NCBI GenBank assembly: GCA_024741835.1
Contig: JAENRP010000039.1
Span: 122,950 to 186,949 of the forward strand
Direction of reading: 5' to 3'
From: Diplocarpon mali
Taxonomy: Eukaryota; Ascomycota; Leotiomycetes; Helotiales; Drepanopezizaceae
DNA length: 64,000 nucleotides
A program made the translations under genes and the position numbers. Under the pieces are notes generated by a model, which was given only the letters and a program-made list of their open reading frames with translations, was not told where the DNA came from and ran no database searches. Of the stretch, positions 47,894 through 58,355 are shown in pieces; position 1 is the stretch's first letter; every line of letters starts with the position of its first letter.

Positions 47894-49219
47894 ATGGCTA
47901 CACCATCTATCCCCAAGTCAGTTCTTATCTTGGGACACGGGGTGTTCGGGCTGTCAACCGCCTATGCCTTGTCCCTCCGACCCTCCTTCGCGAATACAAG
48001 CATCACTCTGCTCGACCGCTCTCCTTTCCCTTCTCCCGATGGATCTTCCATCGATACGTCGCGTATCATTCGTGCCGATTACCACGACGCTGCTTATGCT
48101 GGGCTGGCCGCTGCCGCCCAGATAATCTGGCGGCGGCAAGGCCCAGATGATTTGGGCGGTGAGGGCAGATATACAGAAAGTGGTCTGGTGTTAGTGGCAC
48201 AAGAGGGGGAAGATGGAGAGGAATATGTGCAGCACAGTCTGGACAATGTTAAGTGCTTAGCGAAACATGCCGGCCAGGAGGATTCCGTGCAAGAATTCAA
48301 AGTCAGAGAGGAGATTGACGCTGCATTTGGAGCGGGAGGAGGAAGCGGAGACTGGGGATACATCAATAGGAGGAGTGGGTGGGCGGATGCTGAAGCCGGC
48401 ATGGTGTGGCTGAGAAAGAAGGTTGAAGCTTCCGGGAAGGTCAAATTCAGACAAGGCGAAGTGAAATCCCTTGTAAAAGACGGCAGGTCAGTCACAGGTG
48501 CAGAGTTGGCTTCTGGAGAGATCGTCAGTGCAGAATTGGTCATTGTGGCTACAGGAGCGTGGACAGGGAAACTTGTCGACCTACGAGGGCGAGCCCAAGC
48601 TACGGGACAAGTTCTCTGCTACCTCGACATCACCGAGGAGGAACAAGAAAGGCTCTCCAAGTGCCCTGTACTGCTCAACATGAGTACGGGCATGTTCATA
48701 ATCCCACCAGCAAAACGGGTTCTAAAGGTTGCTCGTCACGGTTTTGGACTTGCAAATCCTACCAAAATTCCTTCTCCCGAGACATCTAGCGAAACAATCA
48801 CCATATCTCTCCCAAAGACCCAATACGACGACCCCAATCTATGGGTACCAGGCGAAGGCGAAATGGCTTGCCGTCAAGCTCTCCGAGAAATGATACCCTC
48901 ATTGGCCGAACGCCCCTTCACCAGCAGCAAAATCTGTTGGTACACGGATACGCCTCGGGGAGACTTCATAATTACCTACCATCCGGATTACGAAGGCTTA
49001 TTCCTAGCGACTGGGGGCAGCGGGCATGGGTACAAGTTCCTACCGGTCATTGGAGACCTGATTGTCGATTGTGTGGAGGGCAAGTGTCCTCCTGAATTCA
49101 AGGAGAAGTGGGCTTGGCCAAAGGAATGCGTTGACGTTGTGGTGACGCAGGACGGCAGTCGGGGAGGCAAACCAGGTTTGATATTGGAAGAGGAGTTGAG
49201 GAGGGGAAGCAGGCTTTAG
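47894..49219 (+). CDS. FAD-dependent amine oxidase of the sarcosine oxidase / fructosyl amino acid oxidase type
   Basis: A single-exon frame of 441 residues. The dinucleotide-binding motif is at the N-terminus (VLILGHGVFGLSTAYAL, GxGxxG), with the acidic end of the second strand in LLDRSPF. The family segment SSIDTSRIIRADYHD follows. Near the C-terminus, Cys348 in KICWYTDTPRGDFII aligns with the cysteine that covalently holds FAD in monomeric sarcosine oxidase. It is followed by the second flavin motif ATGGSGHGYKFLPVIGDLI. These enzymes oxidise secondary amines such as sarcosine, saccharopine or Amadori products, releasing H2O2. The exact substrate cannot be read from sequence. No peroxisomal SKL-type ending is present (it ends RRGSRL). 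The start follows a purine-rich leader (AGAAAATGG). Confidence 0.9.
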   Translation: MATPSIPKSVLILGHGVFGLSTAYALSLRPSFANTSITLLDRSPFPSPDGSSIDTSRIIRADYHDAAYAGLAAAAQIIWRRQGPDDLGGEGRYTESGLVLVAQEGEDGEEYVQHSLDNVKCLAKHAGQEDSVQEFKVREEIDAAFGAGGGSGDWGYINRRSGWADAEAGMVWLRKKVEASGKVKFRQGEVKSLVKDGRSVTGAELASGEIVSAELVIVATGAWTGKLVDLRGRAQATGQVLCYLDITEEEQERLSKCPVLLNMSTGMFIIPPAKRVLKVARHGFGLANPTKIPSPETSSETITISLPKTQYDDPNLWVPGEGEMACRQALREMIPSLAERPFTSSKICWYTDTPRGDFIITYHPDYEGLFLATGGSGHGYKFLPVIGDLIVDCVEGKCPPEFKEKWAWPKECVDVVVTQDGSRGGKPGLILEEELRRGSRL

Positions 49220-51792
49220 TGATTCGGGTTAGGTTGAGAGACTGGAAAAATTATAGCTGCGATGTATATAGCTTGTGAGAGATGAGTTAGTCCTGTTCGG
49301 TAGGTGTCCGGAACATTTTGGACTTTTCCTTCTCCCAGGTTATACAAGCCAATGCTCAGTCGCTCTTAGGCCTCTATCTCACGTCGTAACCAGGGCTTTT
49401 GAGGCCCAGCAGCTCTTTGTATTCTCCATGTCGCTGACCTTTTGACTCTCAGGAACTCCGGTGCAGGCGTTCGCTAAATATTGTGTATAGCTTGGTTGTC
49501 TTTCCTCGAAACAAACTAGACAATCTATCAAGCTTGCTCAAAGTCCTATATGTGTATCTCCGGACCCACGACGTCAAGTACCTGTCCAGAACTGTCCGCT
49601 TGGACAAGTTGGACGATAAATCCCTTGTGCATATCGCTCTCTACAACATCACCGCGAGTGCGACACCCTTTGCTCTTCGCTTTCTTTTTCACTCGGCCTC
49701 GATGAAATTGGCAAGCCATTTTTCCTGTCCACTTGGCAGCTTTGTAGAGAAACCCCGCTTTCTTGAAATACTTCGCGTCAAATTGAGGTGGATAAGAGCA
49801 AGCCATGTTGAAATGATACCAGAGAGCCTTGTCAGAGCCCCATATTGATTATGCTAAAGTTGTATATTCAAATTGCTAGACGTTGTACTAAAACAATACT
49901 CGGTATTACCGGAAACCCGGTACCCAGGGGGTTTCTATCGGGTTTACCGAGACCTAGCCCTCTGCTAACCGGGTCATCCGGGGATTCCCCAGCCAACGCC
50001 TACTGTGTATCTGTAATTCTGCATTCGAGCAGTTCCGGCACCTTTCCAGGATACAGTTGTATTTTTGTGGATAGCGGCCACGTCAACGAGAATTTCCAAC
50101 TACGGGTAGAAAGAAAGAATAAACTAAAAAGAGGCTTTAACGTAGAGACGAGCTATAAATCCTAGTGGAAGCCAGGTCCGTGCAGGAGCTCACCTCGCTT
50201 GTCTCGTCATCGGACAATATACTGGCCTTACGTATCGCTTCCGTGCTGGGCAGCACCCAAGTAAACAAACGTAGAGGTACATCGCATTACGGGCTTCTAG
50301 TTTAAGGCTCGGCTCGTAGAGATACGAGTTTCGCAGCCGGCTGCTGTATTCGGCCTTCGTCTCAAGAACGTAACTCTCTAATGGCTATTGTTTCGGTAAG
50401 GAGTATGCAGTCTAGGGAGAACTCGAGGTTGCAACCGGCGAAAAGGCTTGGAAACGATTCTTATCATTCCGGGTCGAACTAGGTTCTTGGATCCCGTGCC
50501 AGAATCACGATCAGATTCGTTTTCTGAAGCGGTCGGCCCGCCTCTTGACTGTCTGCACGCACCATATTTCCGACAAAGACCAGAGATGAACGTCAAGGTG
50601 ATTAGGGGGTTTGCCTTTGTAGCATCCCATGCGTGCACATTACTTTAAGACCTGATCAGACGAGCGTCTTTTCTCCATGGCGTACAGCACAGTACTGTTC
50701 CCCGAATTCCGTTTCCTCTCTCTCTGAGTAAATAATGCAGTGACAATACCTTGTCCCTCCAAGACTATCAGAAGGCCGGTGATAATCTGGTAGGCCAGAT
50801 ACCTCAGAAACCGGATTCCGAAGCCTGGAAATCGTATTTCAACGCCCTGACTTCAAAGCTGGATGATGTTGATATTTTTGAAATTCGAGGATTCTGGCTT
50901 CCGCTCGCCTCTCTGGAGTGGTTGGAACGAACTCCTAAGATGCGCTTCAATGGGTTCTCCTGTTCCCCTGCTTGAAATAGAAAAAAACATCTTAAAAAAC
51001 AGAGGGAACACCCCGAGCATCGCCAAAAGGATAAGGTCGGTTCCCTCCAAGATAAGGACGGATCTTGTTGGGCGATCCTTGACTCCTTCGCCTATTTTTA
51101 GTGGCAGCTGGTGGTGGTGGCTAGTGCAGCCACGGCTTAGTCAGGAAATAGCTTAACCTGCGCGCCAAGGCAGCCGCCAAACGCTAAGATGGGAGTTGAG
51201 GGGGCTTTATTTTTTCTTCTTTCCCTCCCCATGTTTCGGCAACCTTTTGCGACTATGAAGAAGAAACCCCCTTTGCCTTTGATCGATAAAAACCTCACCG
51301 AGGTTGCGAAGAGCTATCGTTGTCACGCACGACACGGCGCTCTGTGAAGTTTTCCAAAAGATGGTGGGTAAGAAGGACTACCTACATAACTACCTAGGCA
51401 CCTACCTACCTCTCAGTAAGGAAATATTCGTGCCGAGGATCTCTTCAGTAAAGCTTGTTCAAACTGACGCACAGCCCGTCGGCTGGCTTGGGAACCCTGC
51501 CCAAAATAGGATCTCAAGGATATACGTAACTGGTAATATCTCGTCTCGCTAGGACGAGCATGAGTGAGGATCTTCCACGAGAATTCCTTGCCCGGAGGAT
51601 TATGCCCCGTCTCCCACCTCTTGGGGAACCCACCTCCAGAGAAGGTAGCATCCAGTTGATGTCATTTATCCAAGCTCGCCCACTATGCTGCCTCGATCTT
51701 TTTCTCGAGCTATTTAAATAAGTATCATATCGTACGCCCGCACATCACACCTACATTTTCGATAAATCCAATCCGGGGTACGATCTCTCAAG
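49220..51792. other. Intergenic, mostly empty
   Basis: 2.6 kb. Short frames at 49483-49848 (plus), 49546-49806 (minus) and 50751-50975 (plus) have no recognised domain. A CCGG/GGTACC-rich patch is at about 49890-49990 and CTACC-rich sequence at about 51375-51415. Nothing else is supported. Confidence 0.4.
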
Positions 51793-52831
51793 ATGCTTTT
51801 TAGATCATTCCTATGTTGTGTTTCGATACTCCCCTTTACAGGTAGCCATCTGCATTCGACTTGTCATGACCTGACTGACGTCTGCAGCTTTTGCGTCTCC
51901 TGTTGAGTTGCTTTCAACCCCCGCGCTTGAGAAGCGGTCCTCTCATGGTCAGACTGAGAATTCGCGGCTCGAGGCTAGAGATGCGCTCGATTTACGCGTC
52001 GTCATCATTGGAGCTTCCATTGCCAGGGGGTACGGTTCAACGGACGGGAATGGCTTTCGTGCTGGGCTCAGAACCGGTCTAGCTAAGCCCAACAACAAAG
52101 TCACCATGGTCGGTACACAGCGAGCTGGAAATATGTTCGATAATCAATGCGAGGCTTACGAAGGACGCCGAATCGATGAGGTCACGGCGAACGTCAAGAG
52201 AAACCTACCTCAATTCAAGCCTGGCCCAAACATTGCGCTCATTCACCTTGGAAGCAACGATATTTCGCAGAAATTCGAAACCTGGACAATGCATGAAAGG
52301 ATATCAGGTCTGATCGACTACGTGTGCAAGACCTTGCCCGAGGCACATGTTTTCGTTTCTACGCTACTTCCTAATACCGAGATCGAAGCGGGGATCGTGG
52401 AATACAACAAAAAGCTCCGTACTGTTGTTGACTCACAGAGGAAACTGGGACGGCGTGTTTACCTAGCTGATGTACACACTTCAGAACTCACTCCCGGCGA
52501 TATGTATGACTCGATACACCCGAACAATAACGGCTATGCAAAGATGGCGAATATCTATTCGAGGGTAATTCTTGATGTCTTGCAATCATTAGGCAGCAAC
52601 CCACTGGCTATCGTACCGGCAATACGAACTGCCCAGCCAGTGCTTGATACTTCCACGAATACCACGAATACGACGTCAGGCCCCACACTTTCGACTCCAA
52701 TCCCACTGCCGACTTATGTTCAAGGGGGTGCAGGGTCTATTTACCGCCAACCCAGATCCGGATCGGTAGCCGGATCGATGATTCTGCAGCTATCCTTGAT
52801 ATTGGCGTGCGCTGTGCCACTGCTGACTTGA
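51793..52831 (+). CDS. Secreted, probably GPI-anchored SGNH hydrolase (CE3 esterase-like)
   Basis: Two exons (51793-51841, 51888-52831; 46-nt intron) give 330 residues. Exon 1 supplies the signal peptide (MLFRSFLCCVSILPF). The SGNH motifs are complete: nucleophile Ser60 in VVIIGASIARGYGS (block I, with GAS for the usual GDS), Asn140 in LGSNDI (block III), and Asp224/His227 in DSIHPNNNGYAKMA (block V). NGFRAGLRTGL and GTQRAGNM around residues 71-98 resemble fungal carbohydrate esterase family 3 (acetylxylan esterase) enzymes. After a Thr/Ser/Pro linker the C-terminus is hydrophobic (SMILQLSLILACAVPLLT), typical of a GPI-anchor signal. It likely deacylates a wall or plant polysaccharide at the cell surface; substrate is inferred only. 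Confidence 0.88.
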
Positions 52832-55800
52832 GGGAAACGGTGCGTTTTAACATGTATCCTGCGTTACACCCATCCCCTCGTAGAAGCAGCTTTCTTCGAT
52901 AGACAGCATCTCGCCCTCTTTTATGGCCTTACTCGAATTTAGGCTTCACTGCGATAACATATTTACATCGGTCGCCATCACGACACACGGCAAAATCCTC
53001 GGTCGTTTTCGAAGATCAACGCGGCGCAGACACATGAGTGCTAGGCATCTACAATACGCTCGGAGCTAGCACGATACCCAGCCTTTTCAACATATACAGC
53101 AATAATCCGGTTCCCAGCTACGAGTCGAGTAGCGATAGACAGCTCCGCTGTCGATAGGATATTACTATTCCATGTTTCTTCTGAACTCTACGATTTCTAA
53201 TTTATAATTCGACGCAGCTGCAGAGTAGGAGAAGCGGCGTCCGATACCGGCACATCTTTTGTGGCTGGAAGGTTTTTGGTGGTGCCGTTCTTCTTTACGG
53301 CTAACTGAAGGCGTTTTGAGGCTGGGAAAAGTTCTTGAATGTACGATTTTGATGTCCTTTGGAGGCCGGAGGCTGAAGGCTGAAGAGCGAAGCTCTAGCT
53401 TGGCGTTGGTGGAGGAGACGGAGACGTTGTCTTGTACTGCCCTGTGAGATGTAACTTCTAGATATCTGGGCATCTTAGCACTTTGATATCATATAATTTG
53501 ATTCCATTTACTTGAGCTCTGTGGTTGTTGGATGTGGAGAGACTGGTTGTCAAGTCAATTAGCTTTAACTGACTACTATCCTACGAAATATAGTTTTGAT
53601 TCAATCAGTGTAAAACGCGGTAAATCACTGGGAAATGCCTGAATTTAACTCTAAAACATTCGTAAATCAGCCTTTTAAATTTCGAATTCTCGATTTCTCG
53701 ATTTCCTATCAACAAAAAAGATGCGATTAATGTAAACATTATAAATGTTCATGATGATTTTATGTACTTTAGCAGATCATAAACTTCTTCTGAATTTTCC
53801 CATTTTCAGACTCAATACCTCCGTTGATTGGACACGTTCGATTCGATATCTCTCACCCGAGATTCGATACCTCTTTCGAGTCTCTACTCAATATATCCTC
53901 CGATTCAATACTTCCTCCGATCCAATACTCCAGTAGAAATATGCTATATTTAATAGGAGTAGGGCAAATTGGTAGATATCGGAGATAAGATATTGGGAGG
54001 AATACTATGGTTGATTATATCACCGGAAGCGTTGAAAGTAAACGGAGTGGGATTATGCATAATTTTCTATATTTAATTTTAGATTATCAAGAACAGGTCC
54101 TTCTACCGTCGATTACTGCGAAATAACTGTGTACTTTGGAGTGATTGAGATTGATATTCCTGTACACACTTTCTCTCTGTGTCGATCTCCACCTAGTCTA
54201 CAGTGATGAACCGTAACAAAACTCTCGTAGGACTAGCTTGTCTCGTCCGACGACGGCTACGCCCTGCGCCCACGGTCTGCTAGACGAATCTTGGCGATAT
54301 GATTCCTCAGATGCGGATCATTGTTGAATCCTTGATAACTGTGGATAGGATGAGAGGCCCACAATTCAAAGTAATCCAAGATTTACAGTATAATCCGTTT
54401 CCTCCCATCCTTGGCGCTGCTCTGCTGCGCCCGGGAAGCTCAAGCCAGAATCAACTCTAACACCGCTAGTCGCTCTCTCTTACAGAAACGAAAATTCCCA
54501 ATCTCTCGGCAAGAAACTTTCGATTCGAGGGGCATGGATAGTCGGCTGTACAAATGTGGTCAGTACGAAAGAAGGGCAGGGGTCGTGCACAACTTGCGTC
54601 GAAGCGTGAATTATACGGAGAGAGGAGAGATGGATTTGCGTAAGTCTAAGCTTTAATATGTTGGGCAAACGGGACTTCATTCAAGGCTGCTGGGCGGGTG
54701 TCATTGAGTATGGGAGGGGTTGGCTGCTTGGCCACTAGAGTATAGATATTTTAGCCGAGGAAGCATTACTTCAGTTATATTGAGTGCGAAGAGGTAGACC
54801 GTTGGGATTTTGGAAAGTGCTTGTGAAAGACTGATAATGTCCTACTTGTTGTTCTGGGGGATCGAAAAGACCCCTGCTCAGATTCCCAAAATCCGGGGCT
54901 CCCTGTCTTCATCATTTCATGTGACATGGAAGTTATTGATTTATGGTTGCTTGTGATGCCAACAATATCAGCTGATCATGGAACTGTACCATGGCATACC
55001 AGCGCATGATCAGGGAACAGAGCTATCAGTTTGGACCCATTCGACCTCTATGTTCATAGCAATTTCTGTCTACTATAACAAGATATTGGAAAGATCGGGC
55101 TACAACGATGAGGGGAAATGAGATTTGGGAATTGTGCCGAAAGACTCTGCGCGAGATGATAATATACCGCGACGCGAGCGAGACTCCGCGATTAGATAAA
55201 GGTGAAGTCGAGGGGAAAGGCCGCGTTGTGACGAGAGGAGAAGGAACGACTGTAGCTTGCGACATGCAACAAAACTATTTGATGGCCGCATCGGGAGAAG
55301 CAGAGGCGAAATCAAGGAAATAGGGTTGCAGTGAGAAAGGAAGGAGCCCTCTCTACAACGACGTGCAACAAAAAATATTCAAATTCCGCACTGGGCGAAG
55401 CAGCTGAAATCAAAACACGACAAGCGAGTTTTAGGCCTAGTATTTCATCCAACTTCGCTAGACAGCAACCAAAAGTGAGTTCAAGGAATGTGCGAGGCAG
55501 ACCTCTGACGAGAGAGGAAGGAATTTTCCTCACTGCGACATTCATCTAAACAATCCCCTATCCCCGAGACCCTCGCGTAGTACAACACGTGATAAAAGTT
55601 AAAAATTGATAACTATGCTAAGGAAATGTATGGGATATGACAGATGAAATTATACCATTTACGTCAAGCTCTAAACGGTTGGGGTTTGCCTTCATGATAG
55701 CTTCAGATGCCCACATGGAATGAAAACGTGATACAAATACATTATGAACCCCTTCCCCCAATTTTTGGCATCGATTTTTAAGCGAGCTAAGCCTGAGTTC

Positions 55801-56905
55801 AAACATCGGTCAGCTCTGTTAACTCTGCCTTCACGTAAGCACACAATACATGCGACTTGATGCAAGCCATAGGCCGCAGCATTTTCTCCTGCGACACAAC
55901 GACCAATCATGAAGACAGAAATGCTGAAGTCGCAGCATCCTCAAACAGCTGCGTAAGAGATGAGTCACGGAGGCCTCTCACAACACAGGATGCGGGAGGG
56001 AAGAGGGGGAAAATCTGGGGTTTGATCGCGGAGATGCTGGCAGACGTCAGAGCAGCGTTCGCTATGTGACGAGAACTCAGAAAGATTGAGATCGGCCAGC
56101 AAACAGTCGACACGCCTTGCCAGGTAGTTGACGCCCCTTGTCAGCATGGCAAGCCGCGTTTTTTCGGCGAGCCAGATGCATCTCGGTATCAGATCTGAAC
56201 TGGTATGCCCGCCGGGTGAGATTGAGGAGTACGGGGAGCATGAGAGTTCGTCAGGCTCAGAGGCTGAGCTTGGGACAAACCGAAGGACAGGAGGACAAAG
56301 ACATAGTCTTCATACTGGAGAAACTGAAAATGGCCAGGAATGTGCAGCAACGAGAGAGGCCGAGGAATTCAGGCCTAAATTACCAACCCTCTTTTCTTCC
56401 AGTATTCACGGCACGATAGCTTTAACAAGATGGATCGCATGAAAAAAATATCATGATAAGGCGATCGTGAAGAGTCAAGAGTGAAGCCGTTCATCATATC
56501 CGTTTGTGAGCTGTCCGCAATTGTTATCTTCGTGCGTGGCACGGCTCATCCTTATTTTGGGCCTGGCGGTATGTTTCCCTGCAAGGCGTTTCCGAGCCCC
56601 GTGCCGCACGAAGGGGTCCGGCATCAAGAATCAAAGAACACGTTCTCCACGACGAAGAGGGGCAGAGAAACCAGAGTAATTTCTGCGTGAACGGGCGGAA
56701 GGGACAACAAGGTCATTGTCACAAAGATAATTGTACGGTTGGAGTTTACTTACTTCGAAATCGCCGCGATCGAAGTCGTGGAACGCTAATTCGTTAGCCT
56801 CTTCTCGTTGTGACTCACTCTCTCTAACCTCATCGGGCCTACCGCTTATTTTCCATCCTCTCCTCAGACTCGCACACAAATACTCTCGAGCCTCCCACTT
56901 CCTAT
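52832..56905. other. AT-rich, gene-poor region
   Basis: 4.1 kb with no convincing gene. About 53470-54210 is visibly AT-rich. A 102-codon minus frame (53165-53473) and many shorter frames lack domains. An imperfect ~56-bp direct repeat is at 55260-55413. The distal part (about 56700-56905) is probably the promoter and leader of the bZIP gene. I see no transposase or reverse transcriptase motif. Confidence 0.45.
55260..55413. repeat. Imperfect direct repeat, two copies about 99 bp apart
   Basis: Copy 1 (55260-55315) and copy 2 (55359-55413) share TGCAACAAAA, CCGCA, GAAGCAG and GAAATCAA in the same order and near-equal spacing. Confidence 0.6.
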
Positions 56906-56983
56906 ATGATCCTTTCCTCTTCCCACAGCTCACACGACTCAAATACAACAACACACGATAGAACACCGCTCAAGATGTTCTAA
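56906..56983 (+). promoter_or_regulatory. Upstream ORF in the leader of the CPC1-like bZIP gene
   Basis: ATG at 56906 opens a 25-codon frame ending TAA at 56981-56983, with a second in-frame ATG (ATG TTC TAA) at 56975. It precedes and is out of frame with the bZIP coding frame. Gcn4/CPC1-type genes in fungi are controlled by such uORFs. A CAG acceptor-like site at 56926-56928 lies inside it, so its presence in the mature mRNA is not certain. Confidence 0.45.
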
Positions 56984-57074
56984 ATCAGTCATCCTGACTT
57001 CTCCGGCAAACTCAGTCATCATTCCGTCCCAACTCAACCACCACCACCTCCACTCCACAATTTTTCCTTTACAG

Positions 57075-58355
57075 GAAAATCTGTCTTCCAACGCAGCATC
57101 CAGCTTCCCGTTCACCATACCCGACTTTAACACCCTGTCCAACACGGATTCCAACCCAAGATGGCCTCCCTCCAGTTCATCGAGCCTGCCGGCAAATTCC
57201 ACTCTGCAACCATTCCAGGATCTTTCTCATTCCGAACCTCAGCAACCGCAACATCAGGACTTCGTTCTGTTCGAGAGGTCTCCCAGCCTTCGCAGTACCC
57301 CTAGTCTGTTCAATACCCAAGCCATAACTGGCCAACATCGTCGACACTCATCTAACATTGCCTCTGCCTCGTCTTTGCAGAACCAGCGAGTAGCCGCGAT
57401 CATTCAAGCAACTGGACATTCTATCAATACTTCGGCCCTCACCATTCGGTTCAACCCTGCGCAGAGTCCTCAACAGTTCTACGCTTCTTCCGCGCCCTCT
57501 TCCACTACGACTTTGCAACCGCAGCACCAGACTCGCCCTCAAGTACCCCTGTTTTCGGAAACAACTGGTCATACGCCGCAAAAGCCCAATATGGTTATGC
57601 AAGGTACCTTGATTCACCACTCTTCTGCATATACCCGTGACTCACAAAAGCTAGACGTGGATCTTTTTGAAGAGTTCACCGCCCTCGAAGGTGGAGCCTC
57701 GACTCAAAACTCGCTCCCATCGGCCTACTCTTCGCCAGCCGTGCCAATTCTATACGACCCAGAAATGAACATTTCTGCTTCGAGCTCTTCCAACATGGGT
57801 ACTGTCTCTCCTCGAGACTTGCACCGCGACCCTTTCGGCTCTGTTCCCGCCTCGACAGCTTTCACCAACCTCACCTCCCCTGACTCGCCTTACAACCAGT
57901 CCCCTGAGTTCACAGGGTACGAAGTCTCTCCCTTCGTCGGCGATAACCCAGACCTCGACCAAGCTCTTGTTGGTGACCCATGGTATCCTCTGTTCCCTCA
58001 GGATGACCAGGTCGAGCATCAAGCACCTGCCAGCCAGTCTCCCTTACTACCAGAGGAGGAGCTGGAGGTTTCCGAACATCTTCGTCGTCGTCGTTCTGGG
58101 ACTGCTTCTTCTCCACCCGCTGGGGGTATTCGCAAGCGGGACAAACCCCTTCCCCCCATCGTTGTCGAAGATCCCAACGACACCATTGCCATGAAGCGGG
58201 CGCGCAATACCCTTGCAGCTCGTAAGTCTCGACAACGCAAAATGCAGCGCTTTGAGGAACTGGAGGACGAAATCGCCAAATTGAAGGCTGAGCGCGATCA
58301 CTGGAAGAGCCTAGCATTGCGTCGGAACGGCCCATCGGGCATCAACCAGGGTTAA
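57075..58355 (+). CDS. CPC1: CPC1/Gcn4-type bZIP transcription factor, 5' end unresolved
   Basis: The frame is open from a stop at 56907 to the stop at 58353-58355, with coding character from about 57075 (SSFPFTIPDFNTLSN, QDFVLFERSPSLRS). The middle carries SLQNQRVAAIIQATGHSINT. The C-terminal bZIP is at 58191-58322: MKRARNTLAARKSRQRKMQR, then LEDEIAKLKAERDHWKSLAL, the short Gcn4-type zipper with the conserved NTLAARKSR basic region. CPC1/Gcn4 activates amino acid biosynthesis genes under starvation (family knowledge). There is no in-frame ATG upstream of 57590. The coordinate given starts at a good acceptor (TTTCCTTTACAG, ending 57074), so an upstream coding exon is likely. Two out-of-frame AUGs (56906, 57161) sit ahead of or over the frame, as expected for uORF control. 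Identity of the C-terminus is strong; the start is open. Confidence 0.82.
   Translation, partial: ENLSSNAASSFPFTIPDFNTLSNTDSNPRWPPSSSSSLPANSTLQPFQDLSHSEPQQPQHQDFVLFERSPSLRSTPSLFNTQAITGQHRRHSSNIASASSLQNQRVAAIIQATGHSINTSALTIRFNPAQSPQQFYASSAPSSTTTLQPQHQTRPQVPLFSETTGHTPQKPNMVMQGTLIHHSSAYTRDSQKLDVDLFEEFTALEGGASTQNSLPSAYSSPAVPILYDPEMNISASSSSNMGTVSPRDLHRDPFGSVPASTAFTNLTSPDSPYNQSPEFTGYEVSPFVGDNPDLDQALVGDPWYPLFPQDDQVEHQAPASQSPLLPEEELEVSEHLRRRRSGTASSPPAGGIRKRDKPLPPIVVEDPNDTIAMKRARNTLAARKSRQRKMQRFEELEDEIAKLKAERDHWKSLALRRNGPSGINQG
57161..57304 (+). promoter_or_regulatory. Out-of-frame AUG reading frame overlapping the bZIP N-terminal region
   Basis: ATG at 57161 in strong context (CAAGATGGCC) opens a 47-codon frame ending TAG at 57302-57304. 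It overlaps the bZIP frame, which reads well as coding over the same bases, so this AUG is either an overlapping uORF or a sign that my model of the gene's 5' end is incomplete. Confidence 0.35.

Noticed and set aside
53165..53473. 102-codon minus frame in the AT-rich region
   Set aside because: No domain, no clear promoter or splice context, isolated in gene-poor DNA.
52832..56905. Possible transposon in the AT-rich gene-poor stretch
   Set aside because: No transposase, integrase or reverse transcriptase motifs and no terminal repeats were seen; only a short imperfect direct repeat.
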